From positions 37,844,501 through 37,908,500 of the forward strand of contig CM027377.1 in NCBI GenBank assembly GCA_015680905.1: DNA of 64,000 nt, in the 5' to 3' direction. The stretch comes from Coptis chinensis (taxonomy: Eukaryota > Streptophyta > Magnoliopsida > Ranunculales > Ranunculaceae). The notes under the pieces are model-generated. The model searched no databases. It saw nothing but the letters and a program-made list of their open reading frames with translations, and was not told the origin of the DNA. Position numbers and translations under genes: made by a program. Shown here piece after piece: positions 49,691 through 62,540 of this stretch. Within the stretch, counting starts at the first letter, position 1, and the number at the start of each line of letters is the position of its first letter.

Positions 49691-49885
49691 ACAAATAATT
49701 AACATGGAATGCACCATCAAACGAGAATTAAGCACCAAGATTTCCTATGACGTAGCTTAGTGGAATGAGAGTAAAGCCTTATAGATCTAAAACCTAATCG
49801 AAATCTGAAAATTCTTCTTTGTCCTCCTCCCGAAGGGAATGCCAAGTAAATGAACTTGAGAAAATTGATGGTTGTGGAAGATACG

Positions 49886-50950
49886 TTAGGATGTGGATAA
49901 TTTTGAGAAGGAAAAAAATGGAAAAAATGAAAAAGTGTCAGGTGGCTTGTCCTTGGGTGTTACTTCTTCACTAGTTGGTTTTAGATAGTTATGAAGCATA
50001 GGAGAAACGCCAAGGTCAAGTACAAACTCAATGGTTCTTTGAAAAGGTAGAGGGCGAGAGACATGCGTGATGGAAGGTGAATGAGTGACATGAGGATGTG
50101 AGGTGGGTGAATGGTGTTCAACTAGTGTTCTTAGGTCTATATCATCAGAGGCCTTGAGATATGCAAGACATTCCTCAATAGGTGGGTAAGAAGAATCACT
50201 GGGATAGAGAGCGAAAAATTCTTCTTCCGTCATGGCGTCAAGAGATGAATGGATGTCAATAGGAGAGAACTCAAGGAGTCGAAGGAAATCTTCCTCGATG
50301 TTATCTACGTCTAGGGAGTAGAAATTGTGATCCTTGTCTTCTTCCATAAGAGGGTATCTACTAGTGTGGGGACTAAAATGTCACCCGCACTAATGTGAGG
50401 TACAAAACTCTCAATGGACTTCACTTCTCCTTCTATAGGCAAACCTAGTTGTCCCTGTTTTGTCTAAACATGTTAAGTTCTACGAAAGATTTCCAAACGA
50501 AAAGAGTCATTGAGCCATCCCGACAATTGATTTGGGCATTGGCGGTTGCCAAGAAAGGATGCCCCTAAGATGATGGGAATGGAATCATGAGCAACTTCTT
50601 GGTCGAGAATAACAAAGTCGGGCAGGATAGTAAAATCCCTGAACTTTAACAAGAATATTTTCAACTACACCCTTGGGATACTTAATAGAACGATCGGGCT
50701 AACCGCAAAGTCATTTTGGTTGGTTGAAGTATTGTTAGACCCAGTTGTTTATATAAATAAAAAGGAGTAAGTTAACACTGCCCCCGTGTCTAATAAAGCG
50801 GTTGTTATGAAGGTATCACCTAAGGTGCATTGTGACGATAGGGATCGACCAGGGTCCTTGTACTTAACAATTCGTTATGTTCGGATAAAGAGGATATTGT
50901 TCATTAAGAATGCTTCGTATATGTTGGTTTTCCTCTTCTTGGTGCACAAC
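49886..50950 (-). pseudogene. G protease region and acidic tail (fossil)
   Basis: The protease part reads PDFVILDQEVAHDSIPIILG (near 50570-50630). The acidic tail EEDKDHNFYSLDVDNIEEDF and a proline/serine-rich segment match D. No RT signature follows. Broken. Confidence 0.7.
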
Positions 50951-52475
50951 TGATAAGTGCTCAAAAGTAATGATTTATAACCCCAATTATGTGTATATTA
51001 GTCTCCATTTTATATTTAAATATTCTAATATGATGCAATTTGAGTTTTTTGCAGGTCAAAGAACCTAAATATGAAATATGGAGGGAAAAGAAGTCAAACA
51101 AGTCAAAAAGGAGTCACTGGGAATTACAGCTAAAGGCCTAGGGCAAAAATGTCATATTTGTCTCCATAAGTGCCAAGCCTAATGGGACTCTAAAAGAGGA
51201 TAATAATTGAGTTAGAAGAGTCTTCAATCTGATCTCAAAGCCTTAATTTCGACTTCATAGGAAGATGAGATCAACATGGAAAAGAAGTCAGAGTTTCACA
51301 AGAATTAGGAAACTGAAAGCTGTCAGAAGCTGCAGCTTGGGAAATAGCCTGCAGGGCAAAGTGGGCCACGTCCAACTTTGGTCCAACCGAATTTAACTTT
51401 TCCAGGATTTCTTCTAGAAATATTACAGAGAGTTTGACACCAAATAAACATAGGATTCGGATCTCTATCCAGACGAGCATGTAAGCCAATATATAAGGCA
51501 CAAAAACCTCAGTTTACAATGATCTAGGAAATTTAGTGTTTGCATCTTAGATCTAGAATTAAGAGAGAAGAAAGTTCAGACCTTTTCACCATTAATAGCT
51601 ATAAAGATTATTCCTTTTCATATTGTGTTCATAGCATAGTATGAGGGGCTAATCTCCCTTCTCTTGGGAGGGGAGATGAAGCCTTTTTCGTATGTTTTAG
51701 TTTAGTTCTTCTTCTATCATGTTTTAGTTTAAATCCCTCATTGAGTTTCTTCTTATTCGTCCATTGATCTAACGCTCCTGTGGAGGTTAGGAGGTCTTAG
51801 GGTAATTCAAGATTGTGTAGAGCCAAATACCACAAACCCTAGATTCTTTTCTTCTAGTTTTTAGTGTTCTAGTGTGATGATTGGATTCTTTATGGCACCT
51901 CAATTAGTTGTATGGTTAATGCCACATGTGGATTTTCCATGGCACCTAGAGTTGTATATTGAATGCCACTTAAAGCACAATTTGGTTAGATAGAAGATAT
52001 CATTGGAGTTTGAAGAAGTATTTAATGGAAAGATAGAAAGCACGCTTGAAATCCACATATTATCATCATGGTTATGAGCATCGCTCAGAGGTATGGTGAG
52101 TTTCTATTGGAGATTTATATTAAGCATGATAGGTAGATCTATTAGACTAATTCTATGATTTTGGTGGATTCATCTCTCCCAAGATATTCTCTCTTTGATT
52201 CATATTTATATATTTAATTTAGTTTATTTTTTGCATAGTTTAAATCTCAAATCAAATCAACCATATATTACTTATTACTTAGCCACATCTTTTACTTGCA
52301 TCCATTAGAGTAATTTAGATTAGGAATTTCTATTACTATCAACTAGTTATTTAGAGTAGGATTGATACCTTGCTAGCCACTATACTAATCAATATATATT
52401 AGGCTAAGTAAGATTTGCAAAAGATAATGCGAACACAAACAACCACACAATTAATTACGTGTTATGTTTTTTTCA
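50951..52475 (+). repeat. 5' LTR of F
   Basis: Starts TGATAAGTGCTCAAAAGTAA and ends TTTTTTTCA, 1525 bp. A TATA box (TATATAAGG) lies at 51490-51498. Confidence 0.93.
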
Positions 52476-52490
52476 ATGGCTGCGCTCTAA
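52476..52490 (+). other. Primer-site position of F
   Basis: ATGGCTGCGCTCTAA follows the LTR. It begins TGGC like the other primer sites but diverges after that, so the primer tRNA is uncertain. Confidence 0.4.
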
Positions 52491-52645
52491 ATTGATTAGG
52501 TGATATAATATTTAATTTAGTTTACTTTAATTTAGGAATTCATATAGTATAAATTGCATATTTAGCATAATTAGATTAATTTAGCATAATTCAATTAGAT
52601 TTGCATAGTAAAAAGTATTTCCATAAAGTTTAGTGTTTGTTTAAC

Positions 52646-53310
52646 AGAAAAGAACAGTACAGAAAACGTATTTATAAATTTCAAAAAATTCTGAAATTTT
52701 ACAGAATTGATCTGTACAGTATCGGTAATTTATTGAAATTTTTTCGAATTTTTAGTGCTTGTCTTACCTGGGTAACTAACATCGTCTTTGCAGTAACCCG
52801 TTTTCAGTTTTCAGGACGCAAGCATCTGTACAAACAGTCGAGCAGAGTTATTTTCACATTATCAAAAATTCTAAATTTTTTACAGGAAGAACCTCGACAC
52901 GTCAGGAGCCTCCAGTAAAAATTTGAGTACTTTTTGACCTGTTTTGACCACTTAACTAGTTGCTTGTTTTCAGTGTGTTTCTGCAGCTTTTCAGGACCAA
53001 GGTCTCTGGAAGAACAGTCGAGAAGAAGGATCTATAAAATTCTAAATAATCCAAACTTTTTACAGGATCATCCTTGAGACGTCAGGAGACTCCAGTAAAA
53101 ATTTCGTGATTTTTAGTGCTCTTTTACGTATTTATTCAATCGATTGTTTACAGTGTGTGCAGAAAACTTCTCACTTGACTCTGCAGGATTGAACAGTAAA
53201 GAAGAGGGACTTAGCAAGCTCCGATTGCTCTGAAATTTTACAGGCTACTTTCTGGACGTATCAGGTAGCTGCTATAAAAATTTCAAAATTTTTGGACTTG
53301 TTTTGCTTGC
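52646..53310 (+). repeat. Leader tandem repeats of F
   Basis: About four imperfect units of 110-190 bases start near 52646, 52836, 53011 and 53191. Each begins GAACAGT(C/A)(G/A)AG-like, passes through TTTTACAG and a GACGT(C/A)(A)GG stretch, and has (C/T)AGT/TATAAAAATTT. The repeated TTTTCAGG and TTTTACAGG resemble splice acceptors. Confidence 0.7.
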
Positions 53311-53639
53311 TGTAACAGTAAGTGCTTCTCTTCCACCGTGAATCTCCTGTTAGCGGTTTCATAATTAGCATTAATAGTTAGCATCATATAGTTTGATAAT
53401 ATAATTTAGTTAATTAAGTGCATATTAGATTATTTTACATAGCTTTATTATCTAGTGCATGAAAACTTGGTTTCGTGATTCACCTCGTAAACGTTTAATC
53501 GAAGAGCTAATTCTTGTAACAATCTTCCACTCGGTTTTAGAGAATACCACACCATCAAACTCGGGATCTATTTCGATTAAAACACACACACCACTAGTAA
53601 ACTTAGAAGATACACCGTGAGAGAGTACCATTAGCCACC

Positions 53640-55410
53640 ATGGCTGATCAAAGAACTCTTAGCACCTTGTTTCAACCTATCGCAGTTCAACCACCAAACC
53701 GCATAGTGATGCCGCATAATAACAATAACTATGAGATTAAGCCCACCATTCTTAATATGTTACCAAGATATTATGGAAAAACAAATGAAGAACCATATAA
53801 TCATCTGAGTAAATTCTTGAGCATATTAAGTACTTTTAAAAGCACCTCATCTTTCCCCAAGAAACTAGATTAAGGTTGTTCCCCTTGACTTTTGAGGATG
53901 CCGCACTACGCTGGTATAGATCCCTACCCTCTAATTCTATAACTACTGGGAGCAACTATCACAAAAGTTTATGAAACAATATTACCCTTTACGTAAAACC
54001 GAAGCCATGCAATTGGCTATTTCAACCTTCAAAGGAAAACCTAATGAAGAGTTTCATACAACATGGGATAGATTTAATGATTTACTTGTCCGTTGTCCAC
54101 ATCATGGTTTTGACATACTTAATATAGTACATTACTTTATAAAAGGTCTTTTCACCTATGAACCGTCGAGCTAATTGAATCAATGAATGGAGGAAGATTT
54201 ACTAGTCTTACTCCCGATGAAGCATACACTTTTTGCAAAACTTTTCCGAGAGTTCTAAGGATTGGGCTAATAGTAGTGACCATGAGGACATGGCACGGGT
54301 AGATGGGGATAAGTTTTAGTAAACCGGTATGTATGAGGTTAAAAATGAACTTAATGAGAAACTTGAAGGTGCCATTGCTAGTTTAACCACGTGAATCGAA
54401 AACTTAAATAAGAAATTTGATTCATTTACTTCAAACCCTCCAATGAATAATCAACCTCAACAAGCAATGAGTGCCAATCAATTTTGTGAAAGTTGTTTTG
54501 CCACGCACCATGATACACTAGTTTGTCCAAGATTTGTTGCCCATAACTTTAGTAATAACTATAACCAAGATCCACAAAATAATTATCAATGGAGACGAAC
54601 ATGTCTCCACAAAGAAAACCAATATGGTTTTCAAGGTAATCAAGGGAACAATAGGCAACAATACATGAATAATAGAGGCTAGCCAGTAATACCTTCTCCA
54701 CAAGATACCCACAACAACAACAACCAAACGTGAATAGAGAATCAGCTATTGATCCTATGGCTAATTACCAAACCCAACCCAACACCACGATGAAACCATG
54801 AAAGCTTTAGCCACCAAAACTGAGAATGAATTCAAAAGAATTGACCAAAAATTTGATATTATGGCTCAACAAGTAACACAACAAATTTCTCGTAACTCAA
54901 CAAATAACTCAACAGATGAGCCAACAATTCAATCGGATACTAGCTAGTCTAGCGCATTGCACCCAAGGGAACTCTACCAAGTCAACCTGAACAAAACCCT
55001 AAAGGTAGAAATGTTTATCAAGTTGAAACCACCCCTTCATCCGTACCCACAGAGGTAGTTAACTCAATATCTACCCTTAGGTCCGGAAAGAAAATAGATA
55101 ACAAAGTTGACATACCTGATTCTGATGAAGTTGTTATAACAAAAGATAAGGAAAAGCCAGTTGAAACTGAGAAAACCAAAGAGCGGTAACCTAAAAATTC
55201 CACCCGCACCATTCCCTCTAGGTTAAAAGATAACAAAAAGGAAGCACAATATAATGAGATCATGAATATTTTTAAAAATCTACATATCAATATTCCTTTT
55301 CTAAGTGCAATTAAACAAATACCTTCATATGCTAAATTTATAAAAGACCTAGTAAAGAAGAAAACAAATATTCCTAAGGACGCTTTTATTGCACAAAGTT
55401 GTTCATCCTT
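53640..55410 (+). pseudogene. F gag region (fossil)
   Basis: The ATG at 53640 opens MADQRTLSTLFQPIAVQPPN. ILNMLPRYYGKTNEEPYNHL, then MKQYYPLRKTEAMQLAISTF and WDRFNDLLVRCPHHGFD, form the capsid core. The knuckle CESCFATHHDTLVC (CX2CX4HX4C) lies near 54487. A Q/N-rich part and a basic C-terminal part (IPFLSAIKQIP) follow. Close to C gag. Broken. Confidence 0.85.
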
Positions 55411-55479
55411 TCTACGTAACAAAGCCAGTAGTAAAACATAAGGACCCCCGTAGTCCTACAGCTTATGTGTAGAATAGGA

Positions 55480-55930
55480 GAGGACTACAATCGATCAAGC
55501 ATTATTGGATTTAGGTGCTAGTGTGAATTTATTACCATACTCGGTTTATAAAACGCCTAGGGTTAAAGGACTTGAAACCAACAACCTGTTAGACTACGTT
55601 AGTGATAGATCTATTAAGATTCCACGAGGGATAATAGAGGATGTGATTATCAAGGTCTCTTGATTTTTATTACCCCCGTTGATTTTATAGTTCTTGACAC
55701 TTTACCTACAAATGGAAACCAAATTCCTATCATCTTAGGTAGACCATTCTTAGCTACAGCAGAAGCTTTAATTAATTGTAGGAATGGGAACATGTCTATC
55801 ACTTTCGGGAATATGAGAGTAGATGTAAACATCTTTACATTATTTAGAAACCCTGACGATGATACGGAAAAGATGGATGATCTATGTGCAATACACACAA
55901 TTGCTAATAAAAGTTTTAGGAACACTCACT
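55480..55930 (+). pseudogene. F protease region (fossil)
   Basis: ALLDLGASVNLLPYSVYK at the active site, then RSIKIPRGIIEDVI, PVDFIVLDTLPTNGNQ and PIILGRPFLATAEALINC, closely matching C. Broken. Confidence 0.82.
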
Positions 55931-56197
55931 ACAAAGATCCATTTTTATCATGTGTATCACAATTAGGCATGAATTATAACAATGATAGTGTTATACACCA
56001 TATTAATACTTTGCTAGACACTGGTCAACCTCATACAAAAATAAAAGACATTCGAGCATCTTTATGTCAAGCTACTTTTAATCGTAGATTTATCAAAGAT
56101 TTAATTAAGATGACTCGCCCTCTACTAAAATGTATAGGCCACGCATGGAAAAGAAGGAAGATAAAAAGAGCAAAAAATTGGATTACAAACAAGTTTT

Positions 56198-56228
56198 AAG
56201 TCTAGGGAATCTGACTATAAAAGACCCA

Positions 56229-56259
<31 letters not shown>

Positions 56260-56261
56260 TA
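56198..56261 (+). other. Conserved post-pol motif and A tract in F
   Basis: AAGTCTAGGGAATCTGACTA then AAAGACCC, matching A2, G and C, followed by an A tract (56237-56260) and a G run (56275-56280). Confidence 0.5.
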
Positions 56262-57105
56262 CCTAAGCTAGTTAGGGGGGTAACCTTAAGTTTCCCCCCT
56301 TTGTGTCGGCTGGCGACATTAAACGTAGCGCTTATGGGAGGCAACCCAAGTAGTTTAAATAGATAATATCTCATGACAAGAAAATCGAACAAAAATAAAA
56401 AAAAAAAAAAAAAAAAAAAAAAAACAGATGCGTACCTGAGCCTGTGCTGAAAATTCATAGCAAAATCCTCACTAAACTCACTTTGCTTCAACTATATAAG
56501 AGAAGATTTTTCCTACTTCTACTTCAACTCTCGTTAGCTTTATACTAATTCCATTTTAATTAGGATTAGAGGACTTAGGATAGTCCAACATAACCCAAAA
56601 GACTAAATATTTTCGTGCAAAGAAAGAAGAGAGAGTCAGGTAGTCTATAGAATTCGAGTTCAAAAAGGAATAGAAATCTACCCAGCGTCAGGAAGTTGTA
56701 GCTTTGCGTTTCTGACTAGGAGAGAAGTGGAGCACGTCTGAAACTTCTCCTATAAAGCTATACTTTGTAGCGTCTCCTCGAGTTCACTATTTCAATACGC
56801 TCTACATCTCTTTCGCTTCAGATCTCATAGCCAAAACATGTCGAGGAAGAAATCGAATCCATACTCTCCATATTTCACCGCTTTCAACGCAAATACCTAC
56901 AAAATTTTTTCAAAGCCGCAAAGTTTTATTTTCTACTACATCATGAGATTAGTTGCTTTTAATTATTTATATTATCAATAGTTTATGAATGTGATTAGTT
57001 TTATGAATAAGAATGAAATTGATATGAGCTAAAAAGTGTATGCGCGATGCATATATATGCTATGTTGTGCGTATGTGTTATTGTGTGCTACTTAGACTAA
57101 GACTA

Positions 57106-57167
57106 GTAGAATCCTTTTATGCTTCGGACACAACAGAAGTAGAATCCTTTTATGCTTCGGACACAAT
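57106..57167 (+). repeat. 33-bp tandem duplication in F
   Basis: GTAGAATCCTTTTATGCTTC repeats at 57106 and 57139, identical through TCGGACACAA. Confidence 0.85.
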
Positions 57168-57299
57168 TCCTAGTCAAAACACCCATATAAGTTCAATTTG
57201 GGCCAAAAAACTAAAGCAAAGCCCAACCGAACCAAAGAAGGGTCGATATATCATTCTCTTTTCTGCTCATCTTCTACCTCCAGCATAAAACACCACCAC

Positions 57300-57480
57300 C
57301 AGGACTCATCACCTCCACCATCTTCTTCCAGCCGCACCCTTCCACACTTTTCCTTCTTCTTCCTTCCTCTTCCAGCCGCCCCCACCACGAGTTGCACACC
57401 TCCAAACACACTTCCAGCCGCACCCACACTCCTTCTTCCTCTTCCGGCCCAAATTTCATCACAACCCCCAACTTCAGACC
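57300..57480 (+). repeat. C-rich imperfect repeats in F
   Basis: Four scattered copies of CTTCCAGCCGC(A/C)CCC-like units in a CT-rich stretch before the post-pol frame, comparable in place to the GC-rich blocks of A2 and G. Confidence 0.6.
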
Positions 57481-57899
57481 GACTGCATTAACACTTATAA
57501 TCGTGTTTCAACACCTGCTCACCGGCAAGATCGATCGCCGGTCAAGCATGATGGGATTTGAATTATGGGTGGCTCAAGATTCGACCGCCAAGTGTTCAAC
57601 ACTCAACACTACCGCCGATTTCGATTATAGGTGGCTGAAATTCGCGATTTGAAGTAATTTTTCAGTTTGTTTTCGTTTTTTTTTGTTTTGTTGATTGAGG
57701 AGAATGGGAAAAACATGAAGGTAGTAATGGGTGTTGAATTGTGAAGAAGGAATGGTGTCAGAAGTTAGGCTCAAAAAAAAAAAAAATTTTCGAGAAACAA
57801 GTTTGTTTTGTAATCGACGATTTTTGGGTTTATCGAAAGCAACCGCTTGCGCAGTAGTGTTCCAAAGAGTGTTGTTGTGTTATTTTACCCTCTCTGTTT

Positions 57900-58260
57900 G
57901 GCCATCTCCATTACTTACAACCCTAGGATAAGTTCGCAAACAAATGAATATGACTTAATCGAACGAAAGATTCACGCCAAACTTTGTTATGGAGAGTTGT
58001 TTGACAACAATGCCATGAACGGATTTTTTAAAGAAGAATGTGAAACTCGGGGTTGGGACTGTCTATTTTATTCTAATGGAGACAAATATCATGAAGGCAT
58101 TGTTAGACGTTTCTATGACTGCAGAATTGATTATGAGTAGGCGAGTAGGAAAATGGAGTTGTATTGGGATAATGAATCCGAGCTTATTATTATAACTGAT
58201 TTTCTGGAAGAAAAATTTGGACTCAGCTCGCAGCTCCGCATTTTCTTAATATGATCACTC
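57900..58260 (+). pseudogene. F post-pol reading frame (fossil)
   Basis: The segment RGWDCLFYSNGDKYHEGIVR then RFYDCRID aligns with the A2 post-pol frame (RDWSGLWYSTEDFYHEDLVR). It is much shorter than in A2. The role of this product is unknown. Confidence 0.6.
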
Positions 58261-58343
58261 ATGTACTTGATTGTCTATTATGGTTTTATCACTCTTATTT
58301 GTAGCCTTGTAGGCAGAGACAAATCTTGTATTCCGTATTTTAA

Positions 58344-58344
<1 letters not shown>

Positions 58345-58409
<65 letters not shown>
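58345..58409 (+). repeat. (TTA)n microsatellite
   Basis: About 21 uninterrupted TTA/ATT units. Confidence 0.95.
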
Positions 58410-58411
<2 letters not shown>

Positions 58412-59487
58412 TTGTTTATTTTTATTTTTTTCATTCAGTGTGTCATTTGTACATGTGACTCTTACATTCTACCTCCACCTTTTTGGAGACGATAACTCTA
58501 TAGACATGCACATGACAAATATTTAGTCGTTGTAGTAATTTTAATCCTCACAAATTATTACTCCTATTTCTTTGTTAAGGATATAAATTCTACAGATTTT
58601 AGTCGATGTAATTTTGCACGATTTAAGGTAATATCCCTCCTTCTCCTCGATTATTTCAATTATGGTAAGCTTTAAGTTATTTTATTTAGTCATTGAGGAC
58701 AATGCCTAATTTAGTTAAGGGGGTGAGAATTAAAATTTTGCAATATTTTAATTACAATATTTGGAAAGTTTATATGTGAATTATGGTGATTCTAGGTGAA
58801 AAGTATATTTTTATCGCTTAAACCGGCTAATGAAATAGGAAATTATAAGTCATGACCAGATTAGTAAGACTTTTAGACTAAGTTTCTATTACTAGAAATA
58901 GATCTCAATCGATAAAAGTCTTAGTCTAAAGTAAGTTCATATAATACACCACTAGAGGAATTTCAACTAAAAGAGCAATTTAAACTTCTACCAAACTAGA
59001 TGATTAGTACAGAGACTTGACCTCGTGAGACTTGAGCCTTCAATTTTAATTCCTTGGAGAGTCTTTACGTAAATCTGAGTCCAAGTTGACTCAACCATTT
59101 TTCAGTGCTTAAATTCGTTGTGTAGTCTCATTTATTCTTGATTTGGTCAATCACGAGGTGACATCAACTGGGAGATAGCCATTAGGTCTTGTAGTCTATT
59201 CAAAGCGAATATCATACCGATAAGTCAAGTAGTGAACCAATCAGCCTTTTATCCCACCTAGTAGGATTATCATATTAACCACTTTTTGAGCCTTATATAT
59301 TAAACCTTTTATTCTTAAACCAATCATCTTAAACCCAACTCCGGATAAGGAGTATATCCCATATTATCACCTTATCCATATTTCTCGAGGATTTCTAAAG
59401 ACTAAAGAGAAAAAGCTAGAATGAAGAAGATTTTTGAAGGAAATTTTACTAAAGTCAAATGAAGAAAATCATTCCTTTTGCTCAAAG

Positions 59488-59536
<49 letters not shown>

Positions 59537-60432
59537 AAAAAGAAAAAAGAAATATAAATAATTGAGCAAAAGTAGTGATAGAGGTCAAGTGTTGCAGTCT
59601 ACAAGTGAAGAAAATTTCCAAGAAGGTCAAAAGCAAAAAGTCTTTAGTATATTCTCGAAATTTTTGAATCCTTTTTACCCTTTCTTGTTAACCCGTCCCT
59701 AAGCCCCGCTTTTAATACCCGTGACTTATCACCAAAGTATGATATGAAGTGTAGAATAGGTGAGAGGATGCTAAAGTGAAGGACCCGACACTTCAAATGT
59801 GATTGACATTCTTTCCATGAGACTTTATTTATATATTTGCAAATTTCCGCCTTTTCGACTAAATATGTGGGATGCTCTACTTTTTACTCATTTCCCTCAT
59901 ATAGAGGTAAAATAGAAAACTTATCCGAGAGAGATTTTCTTGTGAGTGTATGAAATGGTGAGATTTGAAGTCTAAATACTAATCCAAAGGTGAGGTAGAA
60001 ATTCCGTTTTGGAAAAGAGAAAGGAATCAAAATGGTTAAAAATGAATAAGCTCTAGTTAGGATGATTAGTCACTTTTTCTATCTTTATGAATAGAACCTT
60101 AGCCTAATGTTTTATGATCATGGGTATGATAAGTAATAACTTTTGATTTAGACATTTGAATTGAAAAAAATTGTTTTCTAGATTTCACCATAGTTCATAT
60201 GTAAAATTGATTTTGTGGGTATATCAACCTAAAACCCTCACGAGGTTATAACTCGGCCCTTTTAAGGGTAACTTAAAGGTTTAAGGCCTTGTTGCATATG
60301 GTAAATGCAACCGCTGATGCCTCTTGTGAAAGTTAGTTAGTTTATTATTTAATTAGTATTGTTAGCTTTGAACACTTCTCTAGTATACCACATATTTTTG
60401 CTAAGAGACTAGCAAAATGCTAGTTGGGGTTG
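58410..60432 (+). mobile_element. F 3' internal region
   Basis: Noncoding, homologous to 11713-13150 of C. It contains a 47-base A tract (59488-59534), the pre-LTR block (60235-60320) and a G-rich tract AGTTGGGGTTG next to the LTR. Confidence 0.75.
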
Positions 60433-61949
60433 TGATAAGTGCTCAAAAAGTAATGATTTATAACCCCAATTATGTGTATATTAGTCTCCATTTTATATTT
60501 AAATATTCTAATATGATGCAATTTGAGTTTTTGCAGGTCAAAGAACCTAAATATGAAATATGGAGGGAAAAGAAGTCAAACAAGTCAAAAAGGAGTCACT
60601 GAATTACAAAAAGGCCTAGGGCAAAAATGTCATATTTGTCTCCATAAGTGCCAAGCCTAATGGGACTCTAAAAGAGGATAATAATTGAGTTAGAAGAGTC
60701 TTCAATCTGATCTCAAAGCCTTAATTTCGACTTCATAGGAAGATGAGATCAACATGGAAAAGAAGTCAGAGTTTCACAAGAATTAGGAAACTGAAAGTCA
60801 CGTAAGGCTGCACTTGGGAAATAGCCTGCAGGAAAAGTGGGCCACGTCCAACTTTGGTCCAACCGAATTTAACTTTTCCAGGATTTCTTCTAGAAATATT
60901 ACAGAGAGTTTGACACCAAATAAACATAGGATTCGATCTCTATCCGCATCGAGCATGTAAGCCAATATATATAAAGCACAAAACCTCGGTTTACAATGAT
61001 CTAGGAAATTTAGTGTTTGCATCTTAGATCTAGAATTAAGAGAGAAGAAAGTTCAGACCTTTTCACCATTAATAGCTATAAAGATTATTCCTTTTCATAT
61101 TGTGTTCATAGCATAGTATGAGGGGCTAATCTCCCTTCTCTTGGGAGGGGAGATGAAGCCTTTTTCGTATGTTTTAGTTTAGTTCTTCTTCTATCATGTT
61201 TTAGTTTAAATCCCTCATTGAGTTTCTTCTTATTCGTCCATTGATCTAACGCTCTTGTGGAGGTTAGGAGGTCTTAGGGTAATTCAAGATTGTGTAGAGC
61301 CAAATACCACAAACCCTAGATTCTTTTCTTCTAGTTTTTAGTGTTCTAGTGTGATGATTGGATTCTTTATGGCACCTCAATTAGTTGTATGGTTAATGCC
61401 ACATGTGGATTTTCCATGGCACCTAGAGTTGTATATTGAATGCCACTTAAAGCACAATTTGGTTAGATAGAAGATATCATTGAGTTTGAAGAAGTATTTA
61501 ATGGAAAGATAGAAAGCACGCTGAAATCCACATATTATCATCATGGTTATGAGCATCGTTTGTAGGTATGGTGAGTTTCTATTGAGATTTATATTAAGCA
61601 TGATAGGTAGATCTATTAGACTAATTCTATGATTTTGGTGGATTCATCTCTCCCAAGATATTCTCTCTCTTGATTCATATTTATATATTTAATTTAGTTT
61701 ATTTTATGCATAGTTTAAATCTCAAATCAAATCAACCATATATTACTTATTACTTAGCCACATCTTTTACTTGCATCCATTAGAGTAATTTAGATTAGGA
61801 ATTTCTATTACTATCAACTAGTTATTTAGAGTAGGATTGATACCTTGCTAGCCACTATACTAATCAATATATATTAGGCTAAGTAAGATTTGCAAAAGAT
61901 ACGTAACACAAACAACGACACAATTAATTACGTGTTGCGTGCTTTTTCA
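60433..61949 (+). repeat. 3' LTR of F
   Basis: Starts TGATAAGTGCTCAAAAAGTA and ends GCTTTTTCA, 1517 bp, nearly identical to the 5' LTR. Confidence 0.93.
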
Positions 61950-62540
61950 ACAACTCTTTTAGAAACTTAGCGTGTCCAGGTAGACTTTTTATAGCTTCTA
62001 GAAAAGGTAGGTTTATAGTCAAATTTTTAAACACTTCCCTAATCTCATCAAAATTCTCGTCATTTTTAAACACAACTAGGCTTTGGGGATATGGTGCTTT
62101 ATCGCTATTTTTAACAGAAGGGATAAAAGTATTATTAGGCTTTGCTTTATCTCTATCTGTTTTCCATCTAGGTATCCATATTGGAACCTCTACAGGTGTA
62201 GGGTCTTCACTTTCTATTATTGGATCTTGTAATGTTTTCCCTTTTGGTTGTGGTTTAACTGGTACTTCTACAGTTGTAGGGTCTTCAGTTTCTATTATAG
62301 TATTTGGTATGACATCATTTTTAGTTTGCGGGTAATCTTTAGGCATAATCACTTGGTTATCAACTACTCGCCCTGAACGAAGGGTAGTAACTGCCTGTAG
62401 GTCCACTTGATTTATATTACCATTACACTGAATACTTTTTATTTCGGCGCGTGTTTGTTGACTTAGGATTAGGCATTGCTTGACTTGGAAACACGCCCGT
62501 TTGGTTATTATTTTGGTTAGAAGACATGTCAATAACCTTT
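61950..62540 (-). pseudogene. G gag C-terminal part (fossil)
   Basis: LQAVTTLRSGRVVDNQVIMP, repeated EDPT(T/P)VEVP segments, then NLTINLPFLEAIKSLPGHAK, closely matching D (25814-26290) and A2. The internal EDPT...VEVP motif is present twice here. Broken. Confidence 0.75.

Larger units (their letters stand above)
46367..49880 (-). mobile_element. G 3' internal region
   Basis: It carries the pre-LTR block (46470-46521), T tracts (47142-47157, 47211-47229, 47351-47372), a segment shared with B1 (47400-47640), a possible post-pol frame on the minus strand (48280-48860) and a GC-rich repeat part (49060-49330) with GGCGACCAGC-like units. The possible frame reads YFCTRFTDWVGVDIV and PYTPSDQVALNEV, plausible as an Athila post-pol product but not identified. 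Confidence 0.55.
50951..61949 (+). mobile_element. LTR retrotransposon F (young, gag-protease type)
   Basis: 10,999 bp with LTRs at 50951-52475 and 60433-61949 and perfect target duplications ACAAC at 50946-50950 and 61950-61954. The interrupted target is also seen uninterrupted in D (GTGCACAACTCTTTT near 25918). Its LTRs are about 97-98 percent alike by eye, implying roughly a million years or less at usual plant rates. It has gag, protease and a post-pol frame. RT, RNase H and integrase are not present as recognisable full domains, so it needs enzymes from elsewhere. Broken, with several breaks. Confidence 0.93.

Noticed and set aside
52676-53310. Small coding exons in the F leader
   Set aside because: Frames are short, differ between repeat units and match no protein.
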